A stretch of DNA of 64,000 nucleotides, taken from assembly GCA_026008535.1 (NCBI GenBank), contig BRKX01000014.1:1798001-1862000 (forward strand), in the 5' to 3' direction. The position numbers were made by a program, and so were the translations under genes. Positions 1 to 12,497 of this stretch are shown piece by piece. This stretch comes from Perilla frutescens. Lineage: Eukaryota; Streptophyta; Magnoliopsida; Lamiales; Lamiaceae. Each line of letters begins with the position of its first letter. The first letter of the stretch is position 1. Below the pieces are notes generated by a model. It saw only the letters and a list, made by a program, of their open reading frames with translations. It searched no databases and was not told the origin of the DNA.

Positions 1-82
1 ATGAGTCAGTGGTGTAGAACACATCGGATTCATTGAGCTCGTCTCCGATGGCGGTGTCGATGATCGTTATTATGGGTTTCAT
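1..82 (-). CDS. possible 5' end of a gene running off the left edge
   Basis: The minus strand is open from an ATG at 82 to the window edge (27 codons, starting MKPIITIIDTAIGDEL). The composition is richer in G+C than the AT-rich DNA that follows, which is why it was noticed. The flank just upstream of the ATG resembles 18395-18420, so it may be part of a local duplication. No family recognised. It could be chance. Confidence 0.2.
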   Translation of the reverse strand, partial: MKPIITIIDTAIGDELNESDVFYTTDS

Positions 83-1391
83 TAGCTTGTTTACGTGAAA
101 TCATATTTTACCATAAATTTGAGCTCATTTAAATTACAAAGGTTTTGATATCCTTTATTTTTTAATTTGGTGTTCTAATTCGTATTGCACGATTAAATTT
201 ATAAATTCTTCTTCTATTTTTTTCGTCAATTTTAATTTATTATGTTTTAGTTTAATTTTATGATTGGTTTTTAGGGTTCACCCAGCCCAATTAGGATTTA
301 TAATTAGTTTTTAATATTTAATTTTCAAAAAAGTGATTATTATGGTTGATTATTTTAAAATATGATTTATAATTTTTTAAATTTCATTCATTTGTTGATA
401 AATGTGACTAGGTTGATTATGTTATAATTAATTATTATTTTTATAATATCTATTATGAAATTTGTAAATTCGTTCGTGGAATATGGATTGAAACACTAAA
501 TTTGAAATAGATGATCCCATCCCAGGTACTCATACACTGGTAGGATCGAATACTAGTCAACTTACATTGCGACTTACTCTTTTTTAGAGTAAAAAAATGT
601 ATAATCCCGTATAAAGATTCAATCTACATATATACAAAAAGTGGAAGAAGACCTCATCATTCTTTACATTAAACTAGCATTTTTCCCGTGCAATACACGA
701 AGGTATTATACGCATTTTCAATTTAAATAATATAAATTATATATAATACTAACAATTTAAAAAGGTTGAGTTTATTTATATAATCACAAATAAATATATA
801 CAATAACCTTAAAATATATATGCATCAGAGAAATTATGTAAAACAACAACATAAACTTTATTATAAAATATATTTTTAGATTTTAATCAAAGTTTGTTAA
901 GTTTGTAAAGATAAAATAATATAATCTTTATATATATATTGAAAAATAAAAACATATTATTTTTTCTATTTTGTGAAAACTTGTGTTTAGAAATAATGTC
1001 ATCAATATATGCAACTATGATGAAGAAATGAAGATATATTGAATAGAAACGATCGATAATATATTATAAAATTAAACTAAATCACAAAAAAAAATGAAAT
1101 TGAAGAAAAAATGAGAAATACTTGTAATTTGAAAGTGCAATACTTAGTAAAATATAGAGAGTGCAACATGAAATCTCAAGTGGTATTTCTTAGGGTCAAA
1201 CTAGGAAGTTACCAAAAATGGAAAAGAAGTCGACCAATCACAACAACATACGAGATGATAATCTCAATAATCATCTTGATCAAAGGTTGTGACTAACTAC
1301 GACATGAAGATTAAAATTTGTAATTAACTAAAAAAATTTGAAAAACAAGAAATGATAAAAAATAATTCACCTTATTTTAGTAAATCGCATT
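83..1391. other. AT-rich intergenic DNA, no gene seen
   Basis: Only short open frames of low-complexity AT-rich sequence occur here. Positions about 548-660 are a fragment of a dispersed repeat whose fuller copies start near 4008 and 19678 (shared thymine-rich stretch and the segment with AAAAAGTGGAAGAAGAC). Confidence 0.6.
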
Positions 1392-2105
1392 GCATATGAT
1401 GAATGTCGCAATATCATTCATCGATCTGAAAGTTCGATAAATCATTTCATGTGAATTAAACTAAATGAAACTAAACATATATATAATTCCTATCAGTATA
1501 TGAGATTTTCATTTTTGTTATACTATAATTATAAAGTGAATATTTATGAGAAAAATCGTAATTATATATGTGAAATTAATCACCCTTTCATTTTTCAAGG
1601 AGCCTATACGCTGACAAAGCTCAATAGCCCATTTCCCTCTCAATCTTTCATGAGTGAAAGGTCAGATCTATTAAAAAAATTAGGGTGAATAACGTTTTCA
1701 ACAACTGGTGAAACAAATTTTTGCCCAATAAAAAATTATTTGGCATCTAATTTTAGCTTTCCATGTTTCACATACGGCCTTTTAGAACATAAAATGTTCT
1801 ATTCAACGTACCAACTTATAATCAAACAAAACAAACTCAAATTAAATTAATTAGAACATATAATTATTTGATTCTTCATTAATAATTTTATCATATTAGT
1901 GATGAGGTATAATTAATTAAGTAATTAATTAGTTACCCCATTCATCAATAAAATAAGTTCCTTGGTATCTTTCAAATGAAAGAGTTGGAAAGAAAATTTT
2001 CGAACTTCAAGAACGCGAGATATATTAAGGTTTAATCTCTGACGTCCACGAAAATGGTTGATGAGTTGTGGTTGTGGTTTTGATGGTGGTACGTAGTTCC
2101 TGCCA
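1392..2105 (-). pseudogene. copy A of the unknown multi-exon gene (3' part)
   Basis: Minus-strand copy of the 3' exons of the unrecognised gene best preserved at 17.1-18.1 kb. In order of transcription: an exon-3-like block (about 2105-1945), an exon-4-like block (about 1830-1585) and an exon-5-like block (about 1460-1393). Exon 3 is still open in one frame and keeps the core SFQLFHLKDTKELILLMN (compare SFQLFRLKDTEELVLFMN in copy H). Exon 4 has indels that break the frame. The exon 1 and 2 equivalents are absent. A non-functional duplicate is likely; the function of the parent is unknown. Confidence 0.5.
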
Positions 2106-2489
2106 AAATAAATAAATCACCAAAAAATGCATATAAATAAATAATTAAAAATATGCTGTTAAACTATATTTAATTTCATATATATAAAGTAAAAAGCAAC
2201 ACAAAATATAAAACGTGTGCACAATATCTGTGCACTTTCTGTGCATGATAAACACACACACACACACATATTATAGGACAAAGATTAATTAATAATAAAA
2301 TATTATTTAATGGATTGATATTAGTAATAAAAATTAGTTTAGATTAAAAATGAACTTTTGCGAGAAAATATTATTTTTGGCAATGATTTTATTATTCAAT
2401 TGTTGGAAGATTGGGATTCCTCTCGTGCCACCAATAGCGTAACTATTGTTGAAACACATTTTCATTTATGAGAAAAATCGTAACTATAT
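2106..2489. other. repeat-rich spacer with short CA tract
   Basis: Contains the block that follows nearly every gene copy in this cluster (motif GTGCACTTTCTGTGCATGAT near 2232), a CA microsatellite near 2251-2268, and no credible coding frame. Confidence 0.5.
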
Positions 2490-3020
2490 GTGTGAAATTA
2501 ATTAGCCTTTTATTTTTCAAGGATCCTATAAGCTAACGAAGCTCAATTGTTCATTTCCCTTTCAATCTTTCACTGAATGAAAGATTTGATGCATTAAAAA
2601 AATTAGGATAAATAATGTTTTCAACAATAGGATAAATAGTTCTCAAGATAAAATTCTTTGGCATATAATTTTAGCTTTTCTTATTTCACATACCGTGATA
2701 GAACATAAACTGTTCTATTCAACGTGCCAACCTATACTCAAACAAAACAAACCAAATTAAATTAATTAGAATATATAATTATTTGATTCTTCATTAATAA
2801 TTTTAACATATTATTGATGATGTATAATTAATTAAGTAATTAATTAATTATCTCATTCATAAATAAAACAAGTTCCTTCGTATCTTTCAAACGAAAGAGT
2901 TGGAAGGAAAATTTTCTAACTTCAAGAATACGAGACGCAGTAAGATTTCATCTCCGACGTCCACAAAAATGATTGATGAGCTGTGGTTGTGGTTGCGGTG
3001 GTGGTGTTGGTTCCTATCAA
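2490..3020 (-). pseudogene. copy B of the unknown multi-exon gene (3' part)
   Basis: Exon-4-like block at about 2740-2510 and exon-3-like block at about 3017-2850, minus strand. Exon 3 carries an in-frame TGA where copy H has CGA (after the GRR of the basic run), so it is broken. No exon-5, exon-1 or exon-2 equivalent is seen. The downstream spacer (3021-3900) is duplicated beyond copy D, so the copy probably arose by segmental duplication of gene fragment plus flank. Confidence 0.5.
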
Positions 3021-3166
3021 AATAAATAAATCACCAACAACATGCATCTAAATAAATAATTAAAAATATGATGATAAACTATATTTAATTTCATATATAC
3101 ATACAAAATAAAAAGTAACAAAATATAAAATATGCGTGTGTGCAATACTAGTGCACTTTTTGTGCA

Positions 3167-3203
<37 letters not shown>

Positions 3204-4007
3204 TATTATGGGACAAAGTTTAATTTTAAGTTTAGTATGATATATTTTTATATATTTAACAATTAAATGAGAGATTTATCATATGTTGTACATTGATTAA
3301 ATTAATGATGTCAAATCCTCGTAAACATGTGCCCAAGAATAATGTGTCCCAAATTGATGGAGATATTATATTTATATTATTAATTAGAAATTTTATCTAA
3401 TTTAGATTTTATATTTCTTATCTTTCAAGTCTCATATATTATAAATAGATAAGTCTAGATTGTTATTATGAGAGTTGAAAGTTAATAAAAAAATGTGATA
3501 TTTATACGCAATTCGGTATTCTTACTAGAATCAACATTATTATTCTTGTATACTTCCAAGTATTTTCAGAATCAATGAATTATACACACTTCCACCTGCA
3601 TCACAAATCTAATAAAGGAAAGGTGTAAAGTGTAATGATTGACTCAAATCTTTAAAAAGTATTTTCTAAATTTGGTTAACAGTAGTAGTTTTTAATTGCC
3701 AACACTGTATGTTAAGTATTGCTAGACGAAAGACGTTGGAATAATTTTATGCTAATTTATTTAATTATATTAAATATAGTATTTTTGTAGAAGTTATATC
3801 GATCATATATAGCATATCTTGAATATTATACTAAAATCAAGCACTAGATTTGATATATATGTCCCTTAAAAAAACTAATTAACATTCATCTATAAGAAAA
3901 AATATCGGTAAATAATTAGTGAAGAAGAACTAGTTTATAAAATAAAGTAACCGCATTTACACCTTAATTAGTATTTCCCACGTATGATTTGGGTAAATTA
4001 ATTTATG
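3021..4007. repeat. duplicated AT-rich block (also near 7.7-8.4 kb)
   Basis: The block with GGACAAAGTTTAATTTTAAG followed by GCCCAAGAATAATGTGTCCC recurs near 7690-7860 and, degenerate, near 12005-12170. Includes a TA microsatellite at about 3169-3198. No gene seen. Confidence 0.6.
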
Positions 4008-4500
4008 CAATTTGACTCAATGTACATTGTAACTTACTCTTTTTGATGTAAATACACTGCATTATATGTACATACCAAGGCATAATTTTTTAAAATAAAA
4101 TTAAGTGAATTCTTCAACGGCAATTACAAATTTTGTATCGATTTAAGTAGGTTATTTCTATCCCAACAATCTGCACTCATAAAAGAAAATATATCCCAAC
4201 AATCTGCACTAAAAAAAATTATATCCCAACATTAATCATCTCCGGTCTCCACAAAAAAATAAAAAATAAAAAAATCGTGGCTTTTGTTTCCGTAATCTAA
4301 TGAAATCAAGGAAACTTCCCTTTTTTAGTTATCAAATTTACCATTATATAGGATTATATATTTGTTTATTGCTTTTAAGATTTTATGTAACTTGTAGCAA
4401 TATTAATTGCAGATTGCACGATTTTTTTTTACGGATTTCAAATTGTACAAATTTTGTTGATGAAATATGTATGAACTACGAATTTGGGTGAATTTATTAT
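4008..4500. repeat. dispersed repeat copy (partner at 19678-20340)
   Basis: Shares an ordered series of blocks with 19678-20340: the start with TTTACATTGTAACTTACTC, the ATCCCAACAATCTGCACTCA minisatellite (about 4160-4222), and the tail leading to AGATTGCACG. No open frame worth keeping. Confidence 0.6.
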
Positions 4501-4567
4501 GGTGCAATAAGTAGAATTTTGTTTTTGTTGTTATATATTTTTGTGTACATACATACATATGATTAAA

Positions 4568-5560
4568 ATGGGTATTAGTGCTTCGCGTGAGAACTAGGAA
4601 CGATGTTATTTACTACGATTTTATAGTTTGTGTGAATGTTGGCCCAATTTGCTCTTTTTTCTTTTCTGGCCCATCTGTTTGTCCCTTCTTTGTTTTCTCG
4701 TTAAGCCCAACAGGCCCTAAACCCTGAAACCCTAACCCGACCCGCGGTACCCTACTTATTATCTACCCTAACCCTAATTTTCCTTATTTACTTCCTAACC
4801 TCTCTACTTATGCTGCGCCGTTTCCCTTTTCACAAAGAGCCTCACAGTAAACCCTAACCTAATCTTCTTCTCCGACCTACTTCTGTCCGTTCACCGGTGT
4901 CTTTGGCCGGAATCCTGTCTGTGGATTCCTGTTTGGCCTGTGAGTAGTGACGGCAGGGTATTTTGTGAGTTGAAACCCTCCCGTGAGAGCTTCGAGCCTA
5001 TCATCTCACCATCCCCTCTTGGTCTGGGTCTGACCTGTCGCCGGAGTTACTGTTGCCGTCGTCCCTGGGAGAATCTGAGCCCACCCGTGCCTCTGAGCAC
5101 TTTTCTTTCTCAAATCTCTCTATATTTTACATATATTTATACTCTGGTTGTTTCAGTATGGGTTTATCTCATATATTTACTCGATCTAACACTTGTCTCT
5201 GTCCCTATTCTTACAGATATACACTTGATCTAGCAAGCCTATGAAGAAGAAGCCCTAGATTTTTTTGATCTAGCGTTTGAGGCTGTGTCCTTGAATAAGA
5301 AAGCTAAGTCCTAAGTTCTCAGCTGCTTGAGCAGCGAGTGTGGTAGACCGCCGAGGCCGGAAACCAAGCGATGAACCCTAGCCAGGCCTGATACCCAACA
5401 GTTTGTATTTGTGCTATTTTTTTAAAAAACTTGTAGGTTATCTTTTTGTATTTTAGTGTTTGTGTTAATAAGCACAAAAATACAATAAGATAAACTATAA
5501 AATAGTAGTAACTAAGCATCGTTCTTAGTTCCCACATAAAACACCAGTACCTATTATAAC
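4568..5560. mobile_element. inverted-repeat MITE-like element, split by a solo LTR
   Basis: Left arm 4568-4630 and right arm about 5401-5560 form a long imperfect inverted repeat around TTTACTACGATTTTATAG and its complement. An uninterrupted relative lies at about 33997-34205. The two halves here are separated exactly by the 770-bp LTR at 4631-5400. No transposase; class not assigned. Confidence 0.55.
4631..5400 (+). mobile_element. solo LTR (770 bp), TSD GTTTG
   Basis: Starts TGTGAATGTTGGCCCA, ends GATACCCAACA, and is flanked by the 5-bp direct repeat GTTTG at 4626-4630 and 5401-5405. The related copy near 34.05 kb runs straight through the site, so it serves as an empty target. The segment is distinctly richer in G+C than its surroundings and has no internal domain, primer-binding site or second LTR, so it is best read as a solo LTR left by recombination. 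Superfamily not determined. Orientation is assumed from TG...CA only. Confidence 0.75.
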
Positions 5561-5954
5561 CCAGTACCCTATGCATATGTATATCTTGCAAAAATAAATA
5601 AGTAAAAATATGATACAAATTATGAATACACACACACACACACACACACACTCGTGCATGCAGTTTATGTGCATGAAACCGTGCATGATTTATATGAACA
5701 TATTAGTTTAAATTTAAGTTTAGTGTGATGATGTTTATATGTTTAACAATTAAATGTGTAACACCCCGTAACAAAATAAAACTATGAATTACTTCAACTG
5801 TATAGGAAACATGTGTTGTTTATAGGAAGTTTTGAAATGATTATTGAAAAATTCTTTAACATGGAGAAGATGACTCTCAAAGTTGACTCGATTCTACTCT
5901 TAAAATTATGTTGTCCTCTAAATCTTTCTCAATCACATATCTTATTCCCCGTGA
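5401..5954. repeat. dispersed repeat, right part (partner at 34060-34590)
   Basis: Collinear with 34060-34590, including the CA tract (5629-5651 here), the GTGCATGAAAC motifs and the segment ending ATCTTTCTCAATCACATAT. At 5757 the sequence TGTAACACCCCGTAAC looks like the 5' edge of a chromovirus-type LTR, but the rest of an LTR is not visible. Confidence 0.6.
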
Positions 5955-6310
5955 CAAGACATTTTCATGATTATTTTGCATCTAATTTTATCCCTCCATG
6001 TTTCACATATGGCCTTTTAGAACATAAAAATGGTCTATTCAACGTACCAACCTATAATCAAACAAGACAAAAATCCAAATTAAATTAATTATAGTATATA
6101 TTTATTTGATTCTTCATTAATAATTTTAACATATATTAGTGATGAGGTATAAATTAATTAAGTAATTAATTAGTTACCCCATTCATCAATAAAACAAGTT
6201 CAAAGAAAATTTTCGAACTTCAAGAACGTGAGATGCATTAAGGTTTCGTCTCTGGCGTCTACGAAAATGGTTGACGAGTTGTGATTGTGGTTATGGTGGT
6301 TCCTGCCAAA
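5955..6310 (-). pseudogene. copy C of the unknown multi-exon gene (3' part)
   Basis: Partial exon-4-like block (about 6040-5975) and exon-3-like block (about 6305-6180) on the minus strand. Exon 3 lacks an internal piece next to AAGTT at about 6198-6202 compared with copies A and H, so its frame is broken. The join to the dispersed repeat on its left is abrupt. Confidence 0.45.
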
Positions 6311-7085
6311 ATAAATAAATCACCAAAAAATGCATCTAAATAAATAATTAAATATATGATGTTAAACTATATTTAATTTCATATATATAAAATAAATAGC
6401 AACACAAAATATAAAATGTGTGCACGCGCGCGCAATACCAGTGCACTTTCTGTGCATGATATATATATGCACATATTATAGGACAAAGTTTAATTAATAA
6501 TATAATATTATTTAATGGATTGTACAAGGTTGAAATGACTTCATATTGAATGCAGTAGCAATATTATATATTTGTACATATTCATTTTTTTCCTACTTAA
6601 ATTTATTCCCAAGATGTTGCCTCATGATGCTAATTAATTTAATTATCGGGCATTGAGAGTAACTTCTAAATTTGGTACACAACAAGAGTACACATACATC
6701 AATTTTTTTAAAGATATTAATTAATTATCATAAATGGTAAATCTATTCTAGGTATCATGTTCCCCAAATGCTATAGAAAAGTTCGATTTGATCCTAATTA
6801 TTTAGCTATAATATCATATTATATCTTAAATAATTAATTAGTGAAAAACAACGAAATAAAAGGGAACAATTGCATTTGTGCCATTATTTGAGAAAATTAA
6901 ATGAATACAATGCAAATATGAAATTAGGTGTTAAAGAAGGCTAGTTAATAATATCATATATGCCTCCTTTTAATTATTTGATGAGGTGAACGACATCCAA
7001 TCCATTTCATGAAACCTAGAAGTGTAATACACAAAAATCTGAAAAAATAAGAAATAATAAAAAAAAACTAACTCACCGAATTTTA
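6311..7085. other. AT-rich spacer, no gene seen
   Basis: Contains the shared post-copy spacer with CGCGCGCG near 6424, then AT-rich sequence related to about 16190-16700 (shared GAATGCAGTAGCA and GCCTCCTTTTAATTATTTGA). No supported gene. Confidence 0.5.
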
Positions 7086-7630
7086 ATAAATCACATTGTA
7101 TACGATGAATGTGGCAACATCATTCATCGATCTGAAAGTTCGATCCATCCTTTCATGGGAATAAAACTGAATGGAAAAACATATATATAATTTCTATCAG
7201 TATATATGAGTATATATTTTTTAATTATTATACTATAATTATATACATAGTAAATATTTATGAGAAAAATCGTAATTATATATGTGGAATTAATTACCCT
7301 TTCATTTTTCAAAGAGCCTATGAGCTGACGAAGCTCAATGGTCCATTTCTCTTTCAATCTTTCACTTGGTGAAAGATCAGATCTATCAAAAATTTAGGAT
7401 AAATAATGTTTTCAATAATAGGAGAAATAGATCTTTATCCAAGATAAAATTCTTTGGCATCTAATTTTACCTTTCCTTGTTTCACATACGGTGTTAGAAA
7501 GAGTTGGAAGAAAAATTTTCGAACGTCAAGAACGCGAGACGCAGTAAGATTTCATCTCCGACGTCCACAAAAATGATTGATGAGTTGTGGCTGTATCTGT
7601 GGCTGTGGTTGCGGTGCTGGTAGTGGTTCC
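7086..7630 (-). pseudogene. copy D of the unknown multi-exon gene, internally deleted
   Basis: Exon-5-like block (about 7165-7100), then an exon-4-like block (about 7490-7310) joined directly at about 7495 to the second half of exon 3 (about 7625-7495). The intervening intron and part of both exons are missing. This copy preserves the best view of the exon 4 end: SERLKEKWTIELRQLIGSLK, followed by a GT donor (GTAATTAATT on the minus strand), an AT-rich intron, and exon 5 with MKGWIELSDR and TGA. That supports the intron/exon model of the family. Confidence 0.5.
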
Positions 7631-8699
7631 TGCAAAAATAAATATGCTGCGCAATACTTGTGCACTTTTTGTGCATGATATATATATGCACATATTACAG
7701 GACAAAGTTTAGTTTTAAGTTTAGTATGCTATATTTTTATATATTTAACTATTAAATGAGAGATTTATCATATGTTGTACATTGATTAAATTAATGTTGC
7801 CAAATCCAGTTAACGTGAATGTGCCCAAGAATAATGTGTCCCAAGTTGATGGAGATATCAAGATATCAGATCTTGATGTCATATTTATATTATATATTAG
7901 AAATTTTATCTAATTTAGGTTTTATATTTCTTATCTTCCAAATTTCTCATATATTATAAATAGATAGGTCTAGATTGTTATTATGAGAGTTGAAAGTTAA
8001 TAAAAAGTGTGATATATATGTGCAATTCATCATTCTTGCTAGAATCAACGATATTGTTCTTGTGTTCTTTCGAGTATTTTCAGAATCAACTGATTATATA
8101 CGCTTCCGCCTGCATCACAAATCTAATAAAAAAAAATTGTAAAGTGTAATAATTGACTCAAACCTTAAAAAATAAAACAATATGTATACAACGGACTTCA
8201 ATTCCTTCCTCATAAATTTATATATTTTTCAAATCTAGTATTAATTAGTTTTATGCGTGCATTAAGTTCCAGCCTTATAAACTGATTAATGTGGCAGTGA
8301 AAGTAATTTCATTATTTCATAACAAATTATATTGCCGATAGTATGTTAAGTATTATTCCCAAATTGCTAGAAAGACGTTTCAATAATTTTATACTAATTT
8401 ATTTAATTATATTATATATATAGTATATTTTTTTAGAAGTTACAATAAAATATCTATACAAGAATACTCTATATAAGAATAACCTCCTTATAGTAATAAA
8501 AAATTATGGTCCCGAATTGGGACAAGTTATAAATACGAATAACCTCTACATTGTAATATTTTAGTATTTTTTTTAAGACCATATTAAGAAATTTACCTCC
8601 ATATAGTAATAAAATGACATTAAATTTTAAATATATTTAAAATAATATTAAATTTTAAATATATTTAAATAATTATATAAAATATCTTGAAATGTTTAA
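7631..8699. repeat. duplicated spacer block plus MITE-like sequence
   Basis: Positions 7690-8450 repeat the 3180-3900 block. About 8440-8640 (ACTCTATATAAGAATAACCTC and GGTCCCGAATTGGGAC) looks like a short AT-rich repeat of MITE type, without clear ends. No gene. Confidence 0.45.
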
Positions 8700-9005
8700 A
8701 ATATTGCTTATTTCACATACCGTGATAGAACATAAAATGTTCTATTCAACGTGCCAACCTATACTCAAACAAAACAAACCAAATTAAATTAATTAGAATA
8801 TATAATTATTTGATTCTTCATTTAATTAATTATCTCATTCATAAATAAAACAAGTTCCTTCGTATCTTTCAAACGAAAGAGTTGGAAGGAAAACTTTCGA
8901 ACTTCAAGGATACGAGACGCAATAAGGTTTTGTCTCCGACATCTACAAAAATGATTGATGAGCTATGGTTGTGGTTGCAGTGGTGGTGGTGGTGGTTCCT
9001 GTCAA
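8700..9005 (-). pseudogene. copy E of the unknown multi-exon gene (3' part)
   Basis: A short exon-4-like end (about 8745-8702) and an exon-3-like block (about 9000-8830), minus strand. The spacer that follows (9006-9245) is the one seen after copy B, so copies B and E share a common duplicated ancestor. The left end is truncated. Confidence 0.45.
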
Positions 9006-9248
9006 AATAAATAAATCACCACCAACATGCATCTAAATTAATAATTAAAAATATGATGATAAACTATATTTAATTTCATATATACATATAAAATAAAAAG
9101 TAACAAAATATAAAATATGCACGTGTGCAATACTAGTGCACTTTTTGTGCATGATATATATATGCACATATTATGGGACAAAGTTTAATTTTAAGTTTAG
9201 TATGATATATTTTTATATATTTAACAATTAAATGAGAGATTTATCATA

Positions 9249-9893
9249 CGCACAAGAATATGTCCTATGCATAGTTCAAGGTGTATTCTAGAATAAGAAG
9301 AAGAGTACTCTAAATCCATTATTCCTGCGATTTATTCATGTTGGATAAATAGAAAGAAAAGCCCATGATCCCCACCACTGAGTACATTTTAAGAGTGCCC
9401 ACCCCACATTTTTTAAATGTTTTCAGGTCAATGAGCTTGGAGCGGCGTGAAGGAAATGGGGGTCGAATTTCTTTAGACGTTTTGGTTAGTTAACTTAAAC
9501 TTTTAGACTTGTTGTTTAAAATAAATTATTTTAAGCTTGATATTTTGTGTTTGTTTAGTGTTTTCGGACTAACTTAAACTAGTAGTTGAATATTATGGAT
9601 TTATCAATATTTCGAGTATGAACTTTATATTTTAGAACTTATGAGTTACTTTTTGAAATGAAATGGAGTGAGTATATTGGAATTTATGAAATGTAGATAT
9701 TTTGATATAAGTATATATATATATTTATATATTTGAAAAATATATATTGTGCTCTATTTCTTACTTGAGATTTCTAGCGTGATTATTTTAGAAACGAAAA
9801 AAAAAATACTCGAATTGTTATTATTGTTAATCAATTTTTGTTTTAAAGAATAGAAAGAGTAACACTTTAAATTATAGAATTTGGGGTGTTACA
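9249..9893 (+). mobile_element. truncated LTR 3' end, chromovirus-like
   Basis: Ends GGGGTGTTACA and carries a CACTGAGTAC ... TTTTCAGGTCA segment that also occurs near the 3' end of the solo LTR at 37694-40354 (ACTGAGTGTATTAGTACTCA ... TTTTTCAGGTCA). The 5' part of the LTR and any TSD are missing, and the left border cuts into the shared post-copy spacer. Assignment to a Tekay/Del-like lineage is by analogy with LTRs that begin TGTAA and end TTACA. Confidence 0.5.
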
Positions 9894-10955
9894 CCACACC
9901 TGGTTTTTCCAGTGTGGTTTACCTCTTATGTGTGGTTTGTAGGCTATTACTATACACATGAGTGTGGTTTGCCCAAAGCGATCTCGGTAACCGCCGCGAG
10001 TTATCCTCCACTTAAAAAATAATAGTAGATAATCTTGTATTAAAGTTAAGGCTAATGTTGCATTGATGGCACAATCTGAACAAATTCAGTGTTGAAATAA
10101 TCATAATCATAAAAAGTAATGAAGTTAAAGAGTTTTTGCAGTTTCAGCCATCAAATTTGCTAGTTATAGAAATATATAAATACACACCCCCACATTATTA
10201 TTGGTTGCTTTCATATTTTATGTGTAACTTGCCAACATGTGAATGTTATTTTCATGTAGATTAATTTCACATTGCCATTTTTTTAAATGTGATATGAATT
10301 CTAGATGAGGTTCAATTCATTATATTTATTGTAGTCCAATCTTTGAATATTTGAGAGAGAGAGAGAGATAAACTTGTTTGTGATACAATTTAAATATTTG
10401 TAAATTTGTATCCCCCAATTTTTAAACTTTAGGTTTGGTTTATTAATTTTGTGTGAAAGCCTTCTAACCAGTGTTATGATACAATTTCAAAAACATGGGA
10501 GAATTTAGTGCAAAATTTCATTAACATGAGTGAGTTTGACTCGTTTTACCTTAAATTAGTTATCATGAGTTTGAAATCTACTCTAAATCAATTAATGTAT
10601 AGCCACTCTAACCCATAAGTCTTGTGCCAAGTTAATACTGTATATGTGTAAAACAAATAAAAAAAATTGCGCATACATGCACAAACATGCACGCATGTGG
10701 CACGAGACTCAACCAATGGCAGATGTTTAGAGATTTTTAGTTGCTATCTTATTGACAAATTCAGATAAGTAAATTAATGAAATGAAAATGGAAAAAATGA
10801 AAAGGGAGTTGATCAATCACATACTATAGCCGATCTCAATGACCATATTGATCAAAGGTTCCGATTAAGCCATGACATGAAGATTTAAATTTATAATTAG
10901 CTAAAAATCTGAAAAATAAGAAATAATAAAAATTAACTCAACAAATTTTAATAAA
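9894..10955. other. intergenic DNA, no gene seen
   Basis: A short G+C-richer stretch at 9894-10010 (GTGTGGTTT three times) follows the LTR end, then AT-rich DNA with a short GA tract near 10352-10368. No open frame supported. Confidence 0.5.
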
Positions 10956-11825
10956 TTGCATTGCATACGGAATGTGGCAACCTCATTCATCGATCTGAAA
11001 GTTCGATCAATTCTTTCATGAGAATAAATCTGAATGAAAAAAACAAATATATAATTTCTACCAGTATATGAGATTTTCTTTTTTGTTATACTATAATTAT
11101 AAAGTAAATATTTATGAGAAAAATCATAATTATATATGTGAAATTAATTACCCTTTCATTTTTCAAGGAGCCTATGCGCTGATGAAGCTCAACGGTTAAT
11201 TTCCCTCTCAATCTTTCATCGAGTGAAAGATTAGATCTATTAAAAAAAATTGGGTAATTAATTTTCCCAACAACGGGAGAAATAGATCTTTGCCCAAGAT
11301 AAAATTCTTTGGCGTCTAATTTTATCTTCCCATATTTCACATATGGCTTTAAAACATAAAATGTTTTCGAGCCTATATGCTGACGAAGCTCAATGGTCCA
11401 TTTCCCTCTTAATCTTTCATTGAGTGAAAGATCAGATCTATAAAAAAATTAGGGTAAATAATGTTTTCAACAATAGGAGAAACAAATATTTACCCAAGAA
11501 AAAATTCTTTAGCATCTAGTTTTAGCTTTCCATGTTTCACATACGACTTTAGAACATAAAATGTTATATTCAACGTGCCAGCATATAATCAAACAAAACA
11601 AACCCAAAGTAAATTAATTAGAATATATATTTATTTGATTCTTCAATAATAATTTTAATATATTAGTTATGAGGTATAATTAATTAAGTACCTCATTCAT
11701 CAATAAAATAAGTTCCTTGGTATCTTTCAAATGAAAGAGTTGGAAAGAAAATTTTTGAACTTCAAGAACGGTTAAGATTTCATCTCTAGTGTCCATGACA
11801 ATGGTTGATGAGGCAGTGGTTCCTG
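10956..11825 (-). pseudogene. copy F of the unknown multi-exon gene, exon 4 duplicated
   Basis: Exon-5-like block (about 11040-10975), two tandem exon-4-like blocks (about 11360-11160 and 11580-11369) and a degenerate exon 3 (about 11825-11690). The first exon-4 block is open over 84 codons on the minus strand and shows KYGKIKLDAKEFYLGQRSI near its start and ELHQRIGSLKNER before the donor. Its frame past the poly-T run differs by one base from copy H. Exon 3 has lost part of the basic run. A decayed copy with an internal duplication. Confidence 0.5.
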
Positions 11826-11982
11826 TCAAAATAAATAAATTACCAAAAATATGCATCTAAATAAATAATAATTAAAAATATGATGTCAAACTGTATTTAA
11901 TTTCATATATATAAAATAAAAGGAAACACAAAATATAAAATGTGTGTACGCGTGCGCAATAGTAGTGCACTTTTTGTGCATG

Positions 11983-12013
<31 letters not shown>

Positions 12014-12497
12014 AACAAAGTTTAATTAATTTTAAGTTTAGTATGATGATTTTTATATTTTAACAATTAAATGAAAGGTTTATCATTCGTTGTACGTACA
12101 TTGATAAAATTAACGATGTCAGATGCATGTTAAGGTGAATGTGCCCAAGAAGAATAATGTGTCCCAAATCTAATGAAGGAAAATTGTAACTTTTAATAAT
12201 TGGCTCAAACCTTAAAAAATAAAACAGTACGTATTCAACGGACTTCATTCCTCATCAATTTATATATTTTTCAAATCTTATATATATGCATTAAATTTTA
12301 GCCTTATGAATTGATTAATGTGGCAGTGAAAGTAATTTATGAATTTGGCTAATAATAGTAGTATTTAATTGCCAACAACTCTGTATTCAATTCTTTCATA
12401 ACAAATTATAGTGCCAATCGTATGTTAAGTATATATTATTCCCAAATTGCTAGAAAGACATTTGATTTTATATATGCTAATTTATTTAATTTTATTT
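11826..12497. other. AT-rich spacer, no gene seen
   Basis: Shared post-copy spacer, a TA microsatellite (about 11983-12009), and AT-rich sequence related to 8160-8440. No gene. Confidence 0.5.

Noticed and set aside
4940..5244. Two plus-strand frames of 63-97 codons
   Set aside because: They lie inside the 770-bp solo LTR and overlap each other in different frames, with no domain.
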